DNA of 64,000 bases from Actinomycetaceae bacterium (GCA_030532245.1 JAUNLN010000005.1:22618-86617); one strand, 5' to 3'. Positions 53,989 to 62,921 are shown, numbered from the stretch's first letter. Notes: generated by a model from the letters alone, not told the origin. Numbers and translations: made by a program.

Positions 53989-56900
53989 GTGAGCGGTTTC
54001 CCATTTCAAGGTTTTCCAGAGCCATCAGAGCCACAGCGGCCTGAACCCCCGCAGAAGAAGGGGATGACCCCATTCAGGATAACAATTTTAGTGCTGGCGG
54101 TTCTTGCACTTTTGATCTATCAGGCGTCCGAGCTCTGGACGCAAGTGCTGTGGTTTAACCAGCTGGAAGCTCAGCGAGTTTTGTGGACCAAGTGGTTGGC
54201 GATTCTTGCGATTGTCGTAACGGCGACGGTAGTAAATGGCACTATCGTTGGCTTGAATATGACGTGGGCGTACAAGAAGCGGCCGAGGGCAGTCAGTGCG
54301 GATAGCGATAATCTCGCGCAGTACCGTGAGGCCCTCCGATCGATTCGCCGCTTGGTGTTCTGGGGCGTTCCGCTCGTCATCGGTTTGTTCACGGGTATTG
54401 GTCTGGCTACGGATTGGCGTCAGATCGTCATGTGGATTAACCGCACTCCGTTCGGGGTGGCGGATCCGCAGTTCAACACGGACATTTCCTTCTACGTGTT
54501 TACCCTCCCGATTTTGAAGATGGCTCTGTCGCTCTTCACGACCGTGTTCGTAGTGAGCCTCATTGCGGCCATCATCGTCCACTACCTCGTGGGCGCGATT
54601 GTGGTTGCGCCTAGGTTTAGGGTGACGAAGCCGGCTCGCCGCCAGGTGGGTATTCTCGCCGCGATCGTGTCGGTTGTCGTGGGCCTTCGCTACTGGATCG
54701 CCCCGTACCGTGCTCTCGTGGAGACGATGGGCTCGCCGTCCGACGGTGCCCTTTACACCGAGGTGAATGCTTACATTCCCTCGCAGATGATCCTTGCGGT
54801 CATTTCCGTTTTGGTTGCTGTTCTTTTCGTTGTTGCCGCGTTTAAGGGAACCTGGCATTTGCCAGCGGCGGGCGTTGCCGTCACGGTTGTTTCTGCGCTC
54901 GTGCTTGGTGTCGCGTACCCGGCTTTGATCCAGCAGTTCAAGGTGCGTCCGAATGAGCGTGCCCTGCAGTCGCCGTACATTCAGCGCAATATTGATGCGA
55001 CTCTTTCCGCGTTCGGTATTGAGGATGTGGAGATGCAGACCTACGCTGCGCGTACTGATACGGCTCCTGGCCAGTTGCGTGACGACGCGGCTTCGACTCA
55101 GCAGATTCGTCTCATCGATCCGGATATTATTTCGCCCACGGTTCGCCAGTTGAAGCAGTCCCGCTCGTACTACACGTTTGAGGATCAGCTCCACGTCGAC
55201 CGCTACGAGATTGATGGTCAAAAGCGTGACACGGTGATCGCCGTTCGTGAGATCGACCTTGAGGGTCTCGACACGAACGAGCAGAACTGGGTTAACCGCC
55301 ACACGATCTTCACGCACGGTTACGGCATTGTTGCAGCGTACGGTAACCGTGTTGATTCGAAGGGTGAGCCGCAGTGGTGGGAAGATGGAATCCCGTCTTC
55401 TGGCGATGTTGGCGAGTATGAGCAGCGCGTCTACTTCTCGCCGAACTCTCCGGAGTACTCGATTGTTGGTGCGCCTGAGGGGGCGGATCCGCTAGAGCTT
55501 GACTACCCGGACGAGCAGTCTGGCGGTCAGGTGCCGACGACGTTTGATGGCGATGGCGGCCCTTCGATTGGTAACTTCTTCAACAAGCTCCTGTACGCGA
55601 TTAAGTTCCAGTCGACGAACATTTTCTTCGCGTCTCAGATCAATGATGAGTCGCAGATCCTGTACGACCGTGACCCGGCGCTTCGCGTGTCGAAGGTCGC
55701 CCCGTACTTGACGCTTGACCGTCAGCCGTATCCGGCTGTCGTGGATATGGATGGGGATCCCTCCACTCCGAAGCGTCTTGTTTGGATCGTGGATGCTTAC
55801 ACGACTTCGGATTACTACCCGTACGCGCAGCACGTGAATGTTTCGGCGGCAACAGCTGATGCGTCGACGAGGAATTCGGCGCTGTACGCGGCGCAGCCGG
55901 ACGTGAATTACATGCGTAACTCGGTGAAGGCTGTTGTGGATGCGTATGACGGTTCGGTTGATCTTTACCAGTGGGATGAGGAGGATCCGATCCTCCAGTC
56001 GTGGATGAAGACGTTCCCCGGCCAGGTAAAGCCGATTGCCGATATTTCGGGTGATTTGATGGCTCACCTGCGTTACCCGCAGGATCTGTTCAAGGTTCAA
56101 AGGTCGCTGCTTGCCGCGTACCACGTGCAGGAGGCGGGCGACTTCTACACGGGTGGTGACCGTTGGAGGCTGTCTGAGAACCCGACTTCGGTGCGCAACG
56201 TGGATGGTTCCACTCCGGTGCAGCCGCCGTACTACTTGACGATGCAGATGCCGGGCCAGGAGAGCGCTGAGTTCTCGCTCACTTCCGTGTTTGTGCCGGG
56301 TGGCCGCGCGGATCGTGAGCCGATGGCGGGCTTCCTCGCGGTGGATTCGGAGACGGGTTCTGAGGCGGGTAAGGTCCGTGAGGGTTATGGCAAGATGCGT
56401 CTGCTTGCACTGCCCTCGTCGACGACGGTTCCGGGCCCGGGTCAGGTGCAGAACAACTTCAATGCGAACGCTGAGATTGCGCGTGAGTTGAACCTGATGG
56501 ACCAGGAGGGTTCTGAGGTGATCCTCGGTAACCTCCTCACGCTGCCTGTTGGTGGCGGCCTGCTTTACGTGCAGCCGGTTTACTTGCAGGGTACGGGTTC
56601 TACGAAGTACCCGGTCTTGCGTAAGGTCATGACGGCGTTCGGTGATTCGGTGGGCTTCCACGAAACTCTCGAGGGCGCACTGGATATGACGTTTAAGGGC
56701 GATTCTGCTGCTTCGGTTGCAGATGGTGCCGCGCAGGGTGAGGGAACGTCGGATGGTGAGGATCTTGACCTGACGACTCAGCAGAAGCTCACTGCCGCAC
56801 TGCAGAAGGCTCGTGACGCGATCATTGCCGGTGAGGAGGCAATGAAGGCTGGCGATTGGGCTGAGTACGGTAAGCAGCAGCAGACTTTGCAAAGCTCGCT

Positions 56901-57027
56901 CGAGCAGGCGCTTCGCCTGCAAAACGAGCTTGACGCGAATGCTGGGATGAGTCCGGATGAGCTCACCGTGGAGGCGCCGCCTGCCGGCGGTGAGGAACCG
57001 ACTACCGAGCCGACTGAGGCTCCTTAG
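53989..57027 (+). CDS. UPF0182 (COG1615) large membrane protein
   Basis: The 1012-residue protein has about seven membrane spans in the first 330 residues (for example MTPFRITILVLAVLALLIYQ and VPLVIGLFTGIGLATDW), then a large extracytoplasmic domain (residues about 340-890: RSYYTFEDQLHVDRYEIDG, GDRWRLSENPTSV, FSLTSVFVPGGR), and an acidic Pro/Glu-rich end. Its function is unknown although it is conserved across actinobacteria. I chose GTG 53989 because AGAGGAAAATC precedes it. Codon use is richer in T- and G-ending codons than that of the opp operon. Confidence 0.93.
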   Translation: MSGFPFQGFPEPSEPQRPEPPQKKGMTPFRITILVLAVLALLIYQASELWTQVLWFNQLEAQRVLWTKWLAILAIVVTATVVNGTIVGLNMTWAYKKRPRAVSADSDNLAQYREALRSIRRLVFWGVPLVIGLFTGIGLATDWRQIVMWINRTPFGVADPQFNTDISFYVFTLPILKMALSLFTTVFVVSLIAAIIVHYLVGAIVVAPRFRVTKPARRQVGILAAIVSVVVGLRYWIAPYRALVETMGSPSDGALYTEVNAYIPSQMILAVISVLVAVLFVVAAFKGTWHLPAAGVAVTVVSALVLGVAYPALIQQFKVRPNERALQSPYIQRNIDATLSAFGIEDVEMQTYAARTDTAPGQLRDDAASTQQIRLIDPDIISPTVRQLKQSRSYYTFEDQLHVDRYEIDGQKRDTVIAVREIDLEGLDTNEQNWVNRHTIFTHGYGIVAAYGNRVDSKGEPQWWEDGIPSSGDVGEYEQRVYFSPNSPEYSIVGAPEGADPLELDYPDEQSGGQVPTTFDGDGGPSIGNFFNKLLYAIKFQSTNIFFASQINDESQILYDRDPALRVSKVAPYLTLDRQPYPAVVDMDGDPSTPKRLVWIVDAYTTSDYYPYAQHVNVSAATADASTRNSALYAAQPDVNYMRNSVKAVVDAYDGSVDLYQWDEEDPILQSWMKTFPGQVKPIADISGDLMAHLRYPQDLFKVQRSLLAAYHVQEAGDFYTGGDRWRLSENPTSVRNVDGSTPVQPPYYLTMQMPGQESAEFSLTSVFVPGGRADREPMAGFLAVDSETGSEAGKVREGYGKMRLLALPSSTTVPGPGQVQNNFNANAEIARELNLMDQEGSEVILGNLLTLPVGGGLLYVQPVYLQGTGSTKYPVLRKVMTAFGDSVGFHETLEGALDMTFKGDSAASVADGAAQGEGTSDGEDLDLTTQQKLTAALQKARDAIIAGEEAMKAGDWAEYGKQQQTLQSSLEQALRLQNELDANAGMSPDELTVEAPPAGGEEPTTEPTEAP

Positions 57028-57076
57028 GGTAGCCTCTAGGTGCTACTGAGCTGGGCTCGGTAGTTGTCAGCTGTGG

Positions 57077-57107
57077 AGTGCGGGTAGCGTTTGCTGCCCG
57101 CACTTTG
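57077..57107 (+). terminator. Terminator after the UPF0182 gene
   Basis: AGTGCGGGTAGC pairs with GCTGCCCGCACT (one G-T pair) around GTTT, followed by TTG. Confidence 0.85.
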
Positions 57108-57235
57108 CTGTATGTGGGTGCTGGTGCCTCCTAAATCGAAGTTGTTGTGAGGCGCCTGGCGAAATGCCGTGGGTGGCGGGGCTGTTGTTGGTAGTGGATG
57201 TAGTTTGTTGTTGAATGGTGCGTGGAGGTGCCAAG

Positions 57236-57766
57236 ATGCGGATCAGTGTAGAGGTTGCGGATATTACGACGCTTGATGTGGACGTGATTGTGAATGCGGC
57301 GAATTCGTCGCTGCTTGGTGGTTCGGGCGTGGATGGGGCGATTCATCGGGCGGCTGGGCCGGGGTTGCTTGAGGAGTGCAGGCACATTCGTAGTACGCAG
57401 TTGCCTGATGGTTTGCCGACTGGTCAGGCGGTGGCGACGGCCGGTTATGATTTGCCTGCGAGTTGGGTGATTCATACGGTTGGGCCGAATAGGCATGCGG
57501 GTCAGGACGATCCGTATTTGTTGGAGTCGGCGTTTAGGAATTCGCTTGATCTTGCCGCCCAGATTGGTGCTCATACGATCGCGTTTCCGGCGATTTCGGC
57601 TGGTGCGTACGGTTGGGACATGGAGGAGGTGGCGCGTATCGCGGTGGATACGGTGCGTTCTTGGGGTGATTCGTCGGATTCGTGTACGACGTTGATGTCG
57701 GCGATTTTTGCGGTGACGAGTGATGAGGTGCGCGCGATTTTTGAGGGTGAGTTGTACGGGCTGTGA
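57236..57766 (+). CDS. Macro-domain protein (ADP-ribose deacetylase type)
   Basis: The 176-residue protein is a stand-alone macro domain: DVIVNAANSSLLGGSGVDGA has the ADP-ribose-binding Asn and the glycine loop, and TVGPNRHAGQ, AFPAISAGAYGWDMEEVARI complete the pocket. It probably removes O-acetyl-ADP-ribose or ADP-ribose. GGAGGT precedes ATG 57236; an earlier in-frame ATG overlaps that SD region. Codons are strongly G/T-ending. Confidence 0.93.
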   Translation: MRISVEVADITTLDVDVIVNAANSSLLGGSGVDGAIHRAAGPGLLEECRHIRSTQLPDGLPTGQAVATAGYDLPASWVIHTVGPNRHAGQDDPYLLESAFRNSLDLAAQIGAHTIAFPAISAGAYGWDMEEVARIAVDTVRSWGDSSDSCTTLMSAIFAVTSDEVRAIFEGELYGL

Positions 57767-57800
57767 GTGCCGCGCGCGTGGGCTTGGTTAGGAGAGGTTG

Positions 57801-58118
57801 ATGGCTTGGGTTTTGTTGATTGTGTCGGCGTTGTTTGAGTCGGTGTGGGCGTCGGCGTTGGATCGTATGGCTGGGGGAGCGCTTACGCTTGTGAATGTTG
57901 CGGCGTTTGTGTTTGGCACGTTGGTGTCGGTGGGTGGCTTGTTTTTGGCGTTGAGGGATTTGCCGGTGGGCACGTCTTACGCGGTTTGGGTGGGGATTGG
58001 TGCGGCTGCGACGGTGACGTGGGCGGTTGTTGCGGGCACTGAGTCTTTGTCGCTGTTGAAGGTTGTGTTTATTTTGATGATTGTGGCCGGAGTTGCGGGG
58101 CTGAAGATTGTTTCGTGA
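57801..58118 (+). CDS. SMR-family small multidrug/guanidinium exporter
   Basis: The 105-residue protein has four membrane spans. The essential Glu is in SALFESVWASALD in helix 1, and GTSYAVWVGIGAAATVTWAVV is the conserved helix 3. Whether it handles drugs or guanidinium (SugE/Gdx type) is undecided. AGGAGAGG precedes ATG 57801. It lies 34 bases after the macro-domain gene, so the two may be co-transcribed. Confidence 0.92.
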   Translation: MAWVLLIVSALFESVWASALDRMAGGALTLVNVAAFVFGTLVSVGGLFLALRDLPVGTSYAVWVGIGAAATVTWAVVAGTESLSLLKVVFILMIVAGVAGLKIVS

Positions 58119-58137
58119 TTTTGGGTGTTGTTGAGTG

Positions 58138-58164
58138 AAGGCCTCGCGTTTGCGAGGCCTTTGT
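58138..58164. terminator. Bidirectional terminator between SMR and TM2 genes
   Basis: AAGGCCTCGC pairs perfectly with GCGAGGCCTT around GTTT. The genes converge. Confidence 0.93.
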
Positions 58165-58175
58165 CGTGTGTGGGG

Positions 58176-58748
58176 TTAGGGGAGGAGGGGGCGGTTCCAC
58201 CCGTCGACTTGCCAGCGTGGCGTGTTGCTGGTGAGGTACATGATGCCTTCGAAGATGCCCCATGCGGCTATGAAGGGGGCGAAGCTGAAGAGGCTGCCGA
58301 CGGTGAGGGCGAGTTGGACGGTCGCGATTTGGTATCTGCCGAGGTAGAAGTTGTGTGCTCCGAAGGCGCCGACGATGATGCCGAGTACGCCTGCGACGCT
58401 TCGGCTTCTGGGTGGGGTGTCGGTGCCGGTCTGGTTTTGGAGTCGTTGGAAGAGGTTTTGGGCTTGGTGGAACGCGTTTTGGTAGGTGGATGAACTGTTG
58501 GGGTTCGTGTTTTGGGTGCGCTGGTAGGCGTCTTGGTAGGTGTTGGTGTTGGCGCGGTTCCAGTTCTGCTGGTTTTCCCAGGGGGATTTGGGTGCTTGGT
58601 AGCTCCAGGATTGCCTGTTGTTGCCGGGTTGTCTGGGGTTTCGGGGTTGCCCGTTGGCGTTCGTGTTTTGGGTGTTTTGGTGGAATTGGTTGGCGTTGTG
58701 TTGCCATTGATTACTTGGGTAATCGCGTGATTCTGGGCGTCCGCTCAT
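58176..58748 (-). CDS. TM2-domain protein with Asn/Gln-rich N-terminus
   Basis: The 190-residue protein has a hydrophilic region of about 110 residues dominated by Asn, Gln, Tyr and Ser, then a TM2 domain with VAGVLGIIVGAFGAHNFYLG and a second hairpin membrane segment. TM2 proteins are small membrane proteins of unsettled function. GGTGGAAAC precedes ATG 58748. The Asn/Gln bias stands out from all other proteins of this window. Confidence 0.88.
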   Translation of the reverse strand: MSGRPESRDYPSNQWQHNANQFHQNTQNTNANGQPRNPRQPGNNRQSWSYQAPKSPWENQQNWNRANTNTYQDAYQRTQNTNPNSSSTYQNAFHQAQNLFQRLQNQTGTDTPPRSRSVAGVLGIIVGAFGAHNFYLGRYQIATVQLALTVGSLFSFAPFIAAWGIFEGIMYLTSNTPRWQVDGWNRPLLP

Positions 58749-59106
58749 TTTGTTTCCACCTGTCTTCGCTCCGAGTAGTTCGGATGGGAATACTCAGCTA
58801 CATAGTGCCAGATTTTTGAGGGCGTAGCTTGAGGCGTGCCTAGGGTTGCTGGTTTGTGGTGTTTGTCTGGTTGGTTGAGGTTTTGGTGGCCACTGGATTT
58901 CGCCGGGTTGGTGCGGAAAACCCGTGTTTGCGGGAGGTCCAGGCCTGCTGGCTTGTTTCTTTCGGCTTGGGGGTTTCGTATAGCTGAAAGGTTGGGGGCT
59001 TGTGGATTGTTTCGGAGTTTTCCCCAGGTATTGAGATTGTCTTTTCTCGGGTATTTGTTTGAAGTACTTTGTGAGTGTTGGCACTTGTGACCGAGAGTAG
59101 GTTTAA
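58749..59106. other. Intergenic region before the lipoprotein array
   Basis: About 360 bases with no supportable gene. The last 111 bases (58996-59106) are part of a block repeated before the lipoprotein at 62280. The rest is G/T-rich on the plus strand. Confidence 0.5.
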
Positions 59107-59151
59107 ATGAAGCGCTCCCCACGACTGATTGGCGCTCTAGCGGTATTGAGC
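58996..59151 (+). repeat. Direct repeat, copy 1: upstream region and 5' end of lipoprotein gene
   Basis: Identical to 62169-62324, offset 3173. It covers the presumed promoter/leader and the first 15 codons of the lipoprotein gene; similarity continues with substitutions to about 59335. Confidence 0.9.
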
Positions 59152-59748
59152 CTGAGTGCTACCACGTTGGCGGCTTGTGGTGAGACGGGTGCCGCCGAGC
59201 CGACGAGCCCGCCTACTACCGTTGCAACCACGCAGGTGACGGAGGAGCCAACGACTGTAAAACCAACGGTCCCTCCGAATGATGTGCTGTACCCACACCC
59301 GGTCCCGGAAATGCCGCCGGAGGCATACGAACACTCGGTTCTCGGAGCGCAAGCTTTTACGGTCTACTTCTTGGAGACATACGCGTACGCCATGTCGATC
59401 CGGGATGCACAACCGTTGAAGGACATCATGTTGCCTGAATCAGAGTTCTTGATTGCGGTTACAGATAATATTGATTGGCTGAACGAAACGGATTCGTATT
59501 ATCTGGGCTACCACTTCAATGACATGGTTGTGAATGGAACACTTCAAGGTGGGCAGCATCCCGAAGCCGAGTTCGGAACTCAAGTCACCATAAATATCCC
59601 TGAGTACACATACGTAGATGGTGAAAGCGGCGTGCAGGATGTGGTTCCTGCCGAGCGATATCTGGGTGCTGCAGAAGTTGTGTGGCGTGATGGTTGGGTA
59701 GTCTCTCAAGGGGATTTCGTTGAGTATAGCGAGGTCTACAATGAGTAG
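59107..59748 (+). CDS. DUF6318-like lipoprotein, array copy A
   Basis: The 213-residue protein has a lipoprotein signal with lipobox LAAC (Cys at residue 23), then a Thr/Pro-rich linker (residues about 28-60) and a conserved domain starting VPEMPPEAYEHSVLGAQAF, with YAMSIRDAQPL, WLNETDSYYLGY and EFGTQVTINIPEYTYVDGE. That layout matches what I remember of DUF6318 lipoproteins. It should sit on the outer face of the membrane. The downstream secreted-protein gene starts inside it (ATGAGTAG overlap). AGTAGG before ATG is a weak SD. Confidence 0.82.
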   Translation: MKRSPRLIGALAVLSLSATTLAACGETGAAEPTSPPTTVATTQVTEEPTTVKPTVPPNDVLYPHPVPEMPPEAYEHSVLGAQAFTVYFLETYAYAMSIRDAQPLKDIMLPESEFLIAVTDNIDWLNETDSYYLGYHFNDMVVNGTLQGGQHPEAEFGTQVTINIPEYTYVDGESGVQDVVPAERYLGAAEVVWRDGWVVSQGDFVEYSEVYNE

Positions 59749-60562
59749 TGGAATACTCGTGCGGATCCTAATCCCCTTCCTGTTGATTGGCTTGCCGTAC
59801 CCAGGAGCTCCTGCGACACCATCTGATGAACACCGCAAACCGCACGGATCTAATCTCCATTTTGGGACGGAGGCCGGACAGTCACCAATCTTCCCTTATT
59901 ACGGTATTTACGATCTTGGTGTGAAGAATGGTTACAAGGTTACGTTGGATTCTGGTGGTCCGTTGGCTGGGGATACGTTGACGCCTTGTATGCCTGGTAT
60001 GCCGCATGATGGTGCGCACATGCTCTGTTTTGATCCAGTGACGGGCAGTATTCAGGCGGTTACGGAGGAATCATCCGCCGCGGGTGAACCTGCGTACCGC
60101 CCGGTTGATCTGGGTGCTATCGCTGGGCAGGCGGCGGCGCAGACCACGCCTGGTGGCATGCAGCTTAATGTTCAGCCGAATAAAGAGTGGGTTTATTCTG
60201 GTGTGCCAACCATTGTTTACATGACTGGTGAGGCGCCGACGAGCAGTCAAGTTGTTGACGGTTTTAATGTCACTGTTACTTGGCGGGTTCGCGAGCATCG
60301 TTTTGAGTTCAATGATCCTAATGGTTCTGACTCCACCCTCACCACAAGCGAAAATGGTCTTCCGTATCCGAATGAGACGATCACGTGGAACTACGCGGGT
60401 GAGGGGAACACCAGTATTCGGGTGACGACTACTTGGGATGCTGACGTGTCTGTTGCTGGTGTTACTTTCTCGCTAAACAATCAGCACACCACGCAAAGTG
60501 AATCCAGGACTTTCGAAGTGAGGAAACCAATCTTCTCACTCACCAAAACACCCGGAACCTAA
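59741..60562 (+). CDS. Secreted partner protein, array copy S1
   Basis: The 273-residue protein has a signal peptide (ILIPFLLIGLPYPGAPA) and no lipobox. The N-terminal domain has SPIFPYYGIYDLGV, a Cys pair in TLTPCMPGM and MLCFDPVTG, then a hinge. From about residue 137 the protein is identical to S2 at 62914 (GGMQLNVQPNKEWVYSG, FNVTVTWRVREHRFEFND, GLPYPNETITWNYAGEG), a beta-rich region resembling the PKD-like part of secreted actinobacterial proteins often encoded beside DUF6318. Function unknown. Start ATG 59741 overlaps the upstream stop by eight bases. Confidence 0.75.
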   Translation: MSSGILVRILIPFLLIGLPYPGAPATPSDEHRKPHGSNLHFGTEAGQSPIFPYYGIYDLGVKNGYKVTLDSGGPLAGDTLTPCMPGMPHDGAHMLCFDPVTGSIQAVTEESSAAGEPAYRPVDLGAIAGQAAAQTTPGGMQLNVQPNKEWVYSGVPTIVYMTGEAPTSSQVVDGFNVTVTWRVREHRFEFNDPNGSDSTLTTSENGLPYPNETITWNYAGEGNTSIRVTTTWDADVSVAGVTFSLNNQHTTQSESRTFEVRKPIFSLTKTPGT

Positions 60563-60830
60563 ACACCGCACCTAAACACCGCGCTAAAAGCCGGGTGGGG
60601 CGGCGTGAAAGTAAGGGGAGTTTTCTGAGGATAGGGGACACCTGTGAGCTTTGAGTACGGTACTTGTGGCTGAGAGTGGGTTTAGATGAAGTGCTCCCCG
60701 CGACTGATCGGTGCTCTATCGGTATTGAGCCTGAGCACCTTCACTTTGGTGGCCTGTGGTGAGACGGGTGCTGCCGAGCCGACGAGCCCGCCTACTACCG
60801 TTGCGACGACGCAGGTGACGGAGGAGCCGA
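60148..60830 (+). repeat. Direct repeat, copy 1: 3' half of S1 and 5' part of lipoprotein B
   Basis: Identical to 63318-64000 at offset 3170, and probably longer because the window ends inside copy 2. It spans the S C-terminus, the intergenic region and the lipoprotein B signal and linker. Confidence 0.93.
60557..60582 (+). repeat. 13-bp tandem repeat over the S1 stop codon
   Basis: ACCTAAACACCGC occurs twice in tandem; the first copy contains the TAA stop. The same pair lies at 63727-63752. Confidence 0.85.
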
Positions 60831-61330
60831 CGACTGTAAAACCAACGGTCCCTCCGAATGATGTGCTGTACCCGCACCCGGTTCCAGAGATGCCTCCCGA
60901 GGCGTACGAACACTCTTTGTTGGGAGCCCAAGCATTCACGGTTTACTTTTTCCAGACTTACGCTTACGCGGTGTCAATGCGTGATCCACAACCGCTGCAA
61001 GACATCATGCTGCCGGACTCCGTGTTCCTGACAAAAACCGTCGACTTCTTGGAAGAGATTAGGAACCAACGATCCTATTACGTCGGCTACAACTTTGAGA
61101 ATATTCGTGTTAACGGCAGCATGCCTGCTCAAGACAACCCTGACGCTGAGTGGGGGACTCAGCTCTCTTTAGACGTTCCTGAATATACGTTTTGGAATGG
61201 TGAGAGTGGTACAGAGATATCCATGGAAGCTGAACGTATCATCGGCGCCACAGAGGTGTTGTGGGACGAGGGATGGATAGTCTCCGAAGCTAACTTCCGT
61301 GATTGGGAGGAGGTATATGGGAATGAATGA
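60686..61330 (+). CDS. DUF6318-like lipoprotein, array copy B
   Basis: The 214-residue protein has a lipobox LVAC at the end of its signal, a Thr/Pro linker nearly identical to that of copy A, and the VPEMPPEAYEHSLLGAQAF domain start. The rest is more divergent (MRDPQPLQDIMLPDSVFL, NQRSYYVGYNFENIRV, SLDVPEYTFWNGESG). GAGAGTGGG precedes ATG. It lies 123 bases after S1, and its last eight bases overlap lipoprotein C. It uses the rare leucine codon TTA in LSLDVP. Confidence 0.8.
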   Translation: MKCSPRLIGALSVLSLSTFTLVACGETGAAEPTSPPTTVATTQVTEEPTTVKPTVPPNDVLYPHPVPEMPPEAYEHSLLGAQAFTVYFFQTYAYAVSMRDPQPLQDIMLPDSVFLTKTVDFLEEIRNQRSYYVGYNFENIRVNGSMPAQDNPDAEWGTQLSLDVPEYTFWNGESGTEISMEAERIIGATEVLWDEGWIVSEANFRDWEEVYGNE

Positions 61331-61991
61331 GGCGTGGGGGCTAGTTTCGGGTTCTTTGAAATTGTTTGTTGTCCTCGGGGCGGGTGCTCTTGCTCTATCT
61401 GGGTGCGGTACAGCTGCGATACCTGAGCCACAGAGACAAGAGGATAGTTTGCCTGCAGCGGCTACGAGCGAAGTGACCGATGAGCCCACAACCGTACGGG
61501 CAACAGTCCCTCCCCACGACGTGTTGTATCCTTACCCTGTTCCAGAGATGCCTCCCGAGGCGTACGAACACTCGGTTCTGGGAGCACAGGCGTTCACCGT
61601 GTATTTTCTCCAGACTTTCGCTTATGCGATGTCGATTCGTGATACTCGGCCTCTTGAAGAAATAATGCTGCCGGACTCAGAGTTTCTGGGGCAATGCGTA
61701 GAGTTGATTGACTGGTTGAACGAGACCGATTCCTATTATGTCGGCTATTACTTCGAGGACATGGTTGTGAACGGAAGTCTAGACGGTGGTAATCACCCTG
61801 ATGCCGAATACGGAACCCAAGTCACGGTTTATGTCGCTGAATATACCTATGTAAATGGCGAGACTGGAGAGGAGGAAGTGCTCCCTCCCGAGAGAGTGCT
61901 AGGTGGTGCGGAAATCGCTTGGCGCGATGATGGATGGGTAGTCACTGGAGGTGCATTCGGCTCTTATGAGGATGTTTATGGTGATGGGTAA
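61323..61991 (+). CDS. DUF6318-like lipoprotein, array copy C
   Basis: The 222-residue protein has a different signal (KLFVVLGAGALALSGC; lipobox LSGC) but the same domain: VPEMPPEAYEHSVLGAQAF, FAYAMSIRDTRPLEEIMLPD, WLNETDSYYVGYYFEDMVVN. I chose ATG 61323, eight bases after GGAGGT, overlapping the copy B stop; ATG 61317 is too close to that SD. It is the only lipoprotein copy with a clearly unrelated 5' end. Confidence 0.78.
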   Translation: MNEAWGLVSGSLKLFVVLGAGALALSGCGTAAIPEPQRQEDSLPAAATSEVTDEPTTVRATVPPHDVLYPYPVPEMPPEAYEHSVLGAQAFTVYFLQTFAYAMSIRDTRPLEEIMLPDSEFLGQCVELIDWLNETDSYYVGYYFEDMVVNGSLDGGNHPDAEYGTQVTVYVAEYTYVNGETGEEEVLPPERVLGGAEIAWRDDGWVVTGGAFGSYEDVYGDG

Positions 61992-62168
61992 CAGGTTTCC
62001 GCGTTAGGTATCCAGGTGATGCAGGGAATCCTGACAGGAAGTCGTGGTGGAATCTGCGGGGTTTGTTGTGTGCTGATGGTGGTTACGTGACTTTAGGCTG
62101 GAGGTAGATTTGCCAAAAGCTGATCTTAATATTGGCGTTTTGGGACTTTTGTGTAGCTCATTGAATCT

Positions 62169-62324
62169 GGGCTTGTGGATTGTTTCGGAGTTTTCCCCAG
62201 GTATTGAGATTGTCTTTTCTCGGGTATTTGTTTGAAGTACTTTGTGAGTGTTGGCACTTGTGACCGAGAGTAGGTTTAAATGAAGCGCTCCCCACGACTG
62301 ATTGGCGCTCTAGCGGTATTGAGC
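62169..62324 (+). repeat. Direct repeat, copy 2: upstream region and 5' end of lipoprotein gene
   Basis: Identical to 58996-59151. Confidence 0.9.
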
Positions 62325-62921
62325 TTGAGTGCTGCTACGTTGGCGGCTTGTGGTGAGACTGGTGCCGCTGAGCCGACGAGCCCGCCTACTACCGTTGCGA
62401 CGACGCAGGTGACGGAGGAGCCGACGACGGTAAAACCAACGGTCCCTCCGAATGATGTGCTGTACCCGCACCCGGTCCCGGAAATGCCGCCGGAGGCGCA
62501 CGAACACTCGTTGCTTGGGGCGCAAGCGTTCACAACCTATTTTCTGGACGTGTATGCGTATTCAATGTCGATTCGGGATTCAAAGCCGTTGGAAGACATA
62601 ATGCTTCCTGATTCGGAGTTCTTGGGTAAGTGCGTCGATTTGATTGACTGGTTAAACGAGACCGACTCTTACTACGTGGGATATTACTTCGATGACATGG
62701 TCGTGAATGGCAGTGTAGATGGAGGGGAACATCCTGAGGCGGAGTATGGGACTCAAGTTACCATCTATATATCTGAGTACACATACGTAGATGGTGGTAC
62801 CGGAGAGAAATCGGTCATGCCAGCGGATAAATATCTCGGAGGTGCGGAGCTCGTCTGGAAAGACGGGTGGATTGCATCTGATGGCGACTTCGTAGACTAC
62901 GAGGAGGTCTACGGTGAATAA
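62280..62921 (+). CDS. DUF6318-like lipoprotein, array copy A2
   Basis: The 213-residue protein is the second-cassette counterpart of copy A. Signal, lipobox LAAC and Thr/Pro linker are almost the same; the domain then diverges (AHEHSLLGAQAFTTYFLDVY, GKCVDLIDWLNETDSYYVGY) and is in places closer to copy C. The downstream gene overlaps its last eight bases (GTGAATAA). Confidence 0.82.
   Translation: MKRSPRLIGALAVLSLSAATLAACGETGAAEPTSPPTTVATTQVTEEPTTVKPTVPPNDVLYPHPVPEMPPEAHEHSLLGAQAFTTYFLDVYAYSMSIRDSKPLEDIMLPDSEFLGKCVDLIDWLNETDSYYVGYYFDDMVVNGSVDGGEHPEAEYGTQVTIYISEYTYVDGGTGEKSVMPADKYLGGAELVWKDGWIASDGDFVDYEEVYGE

Noticed and set aside
54088-56922. Two long minus-strand open frames opposite UPF0182
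   Set aside because: They are Arg/His/Leu-rich translations typical of antisense frames in GC-rich DNA and have no homology that I can recognise.
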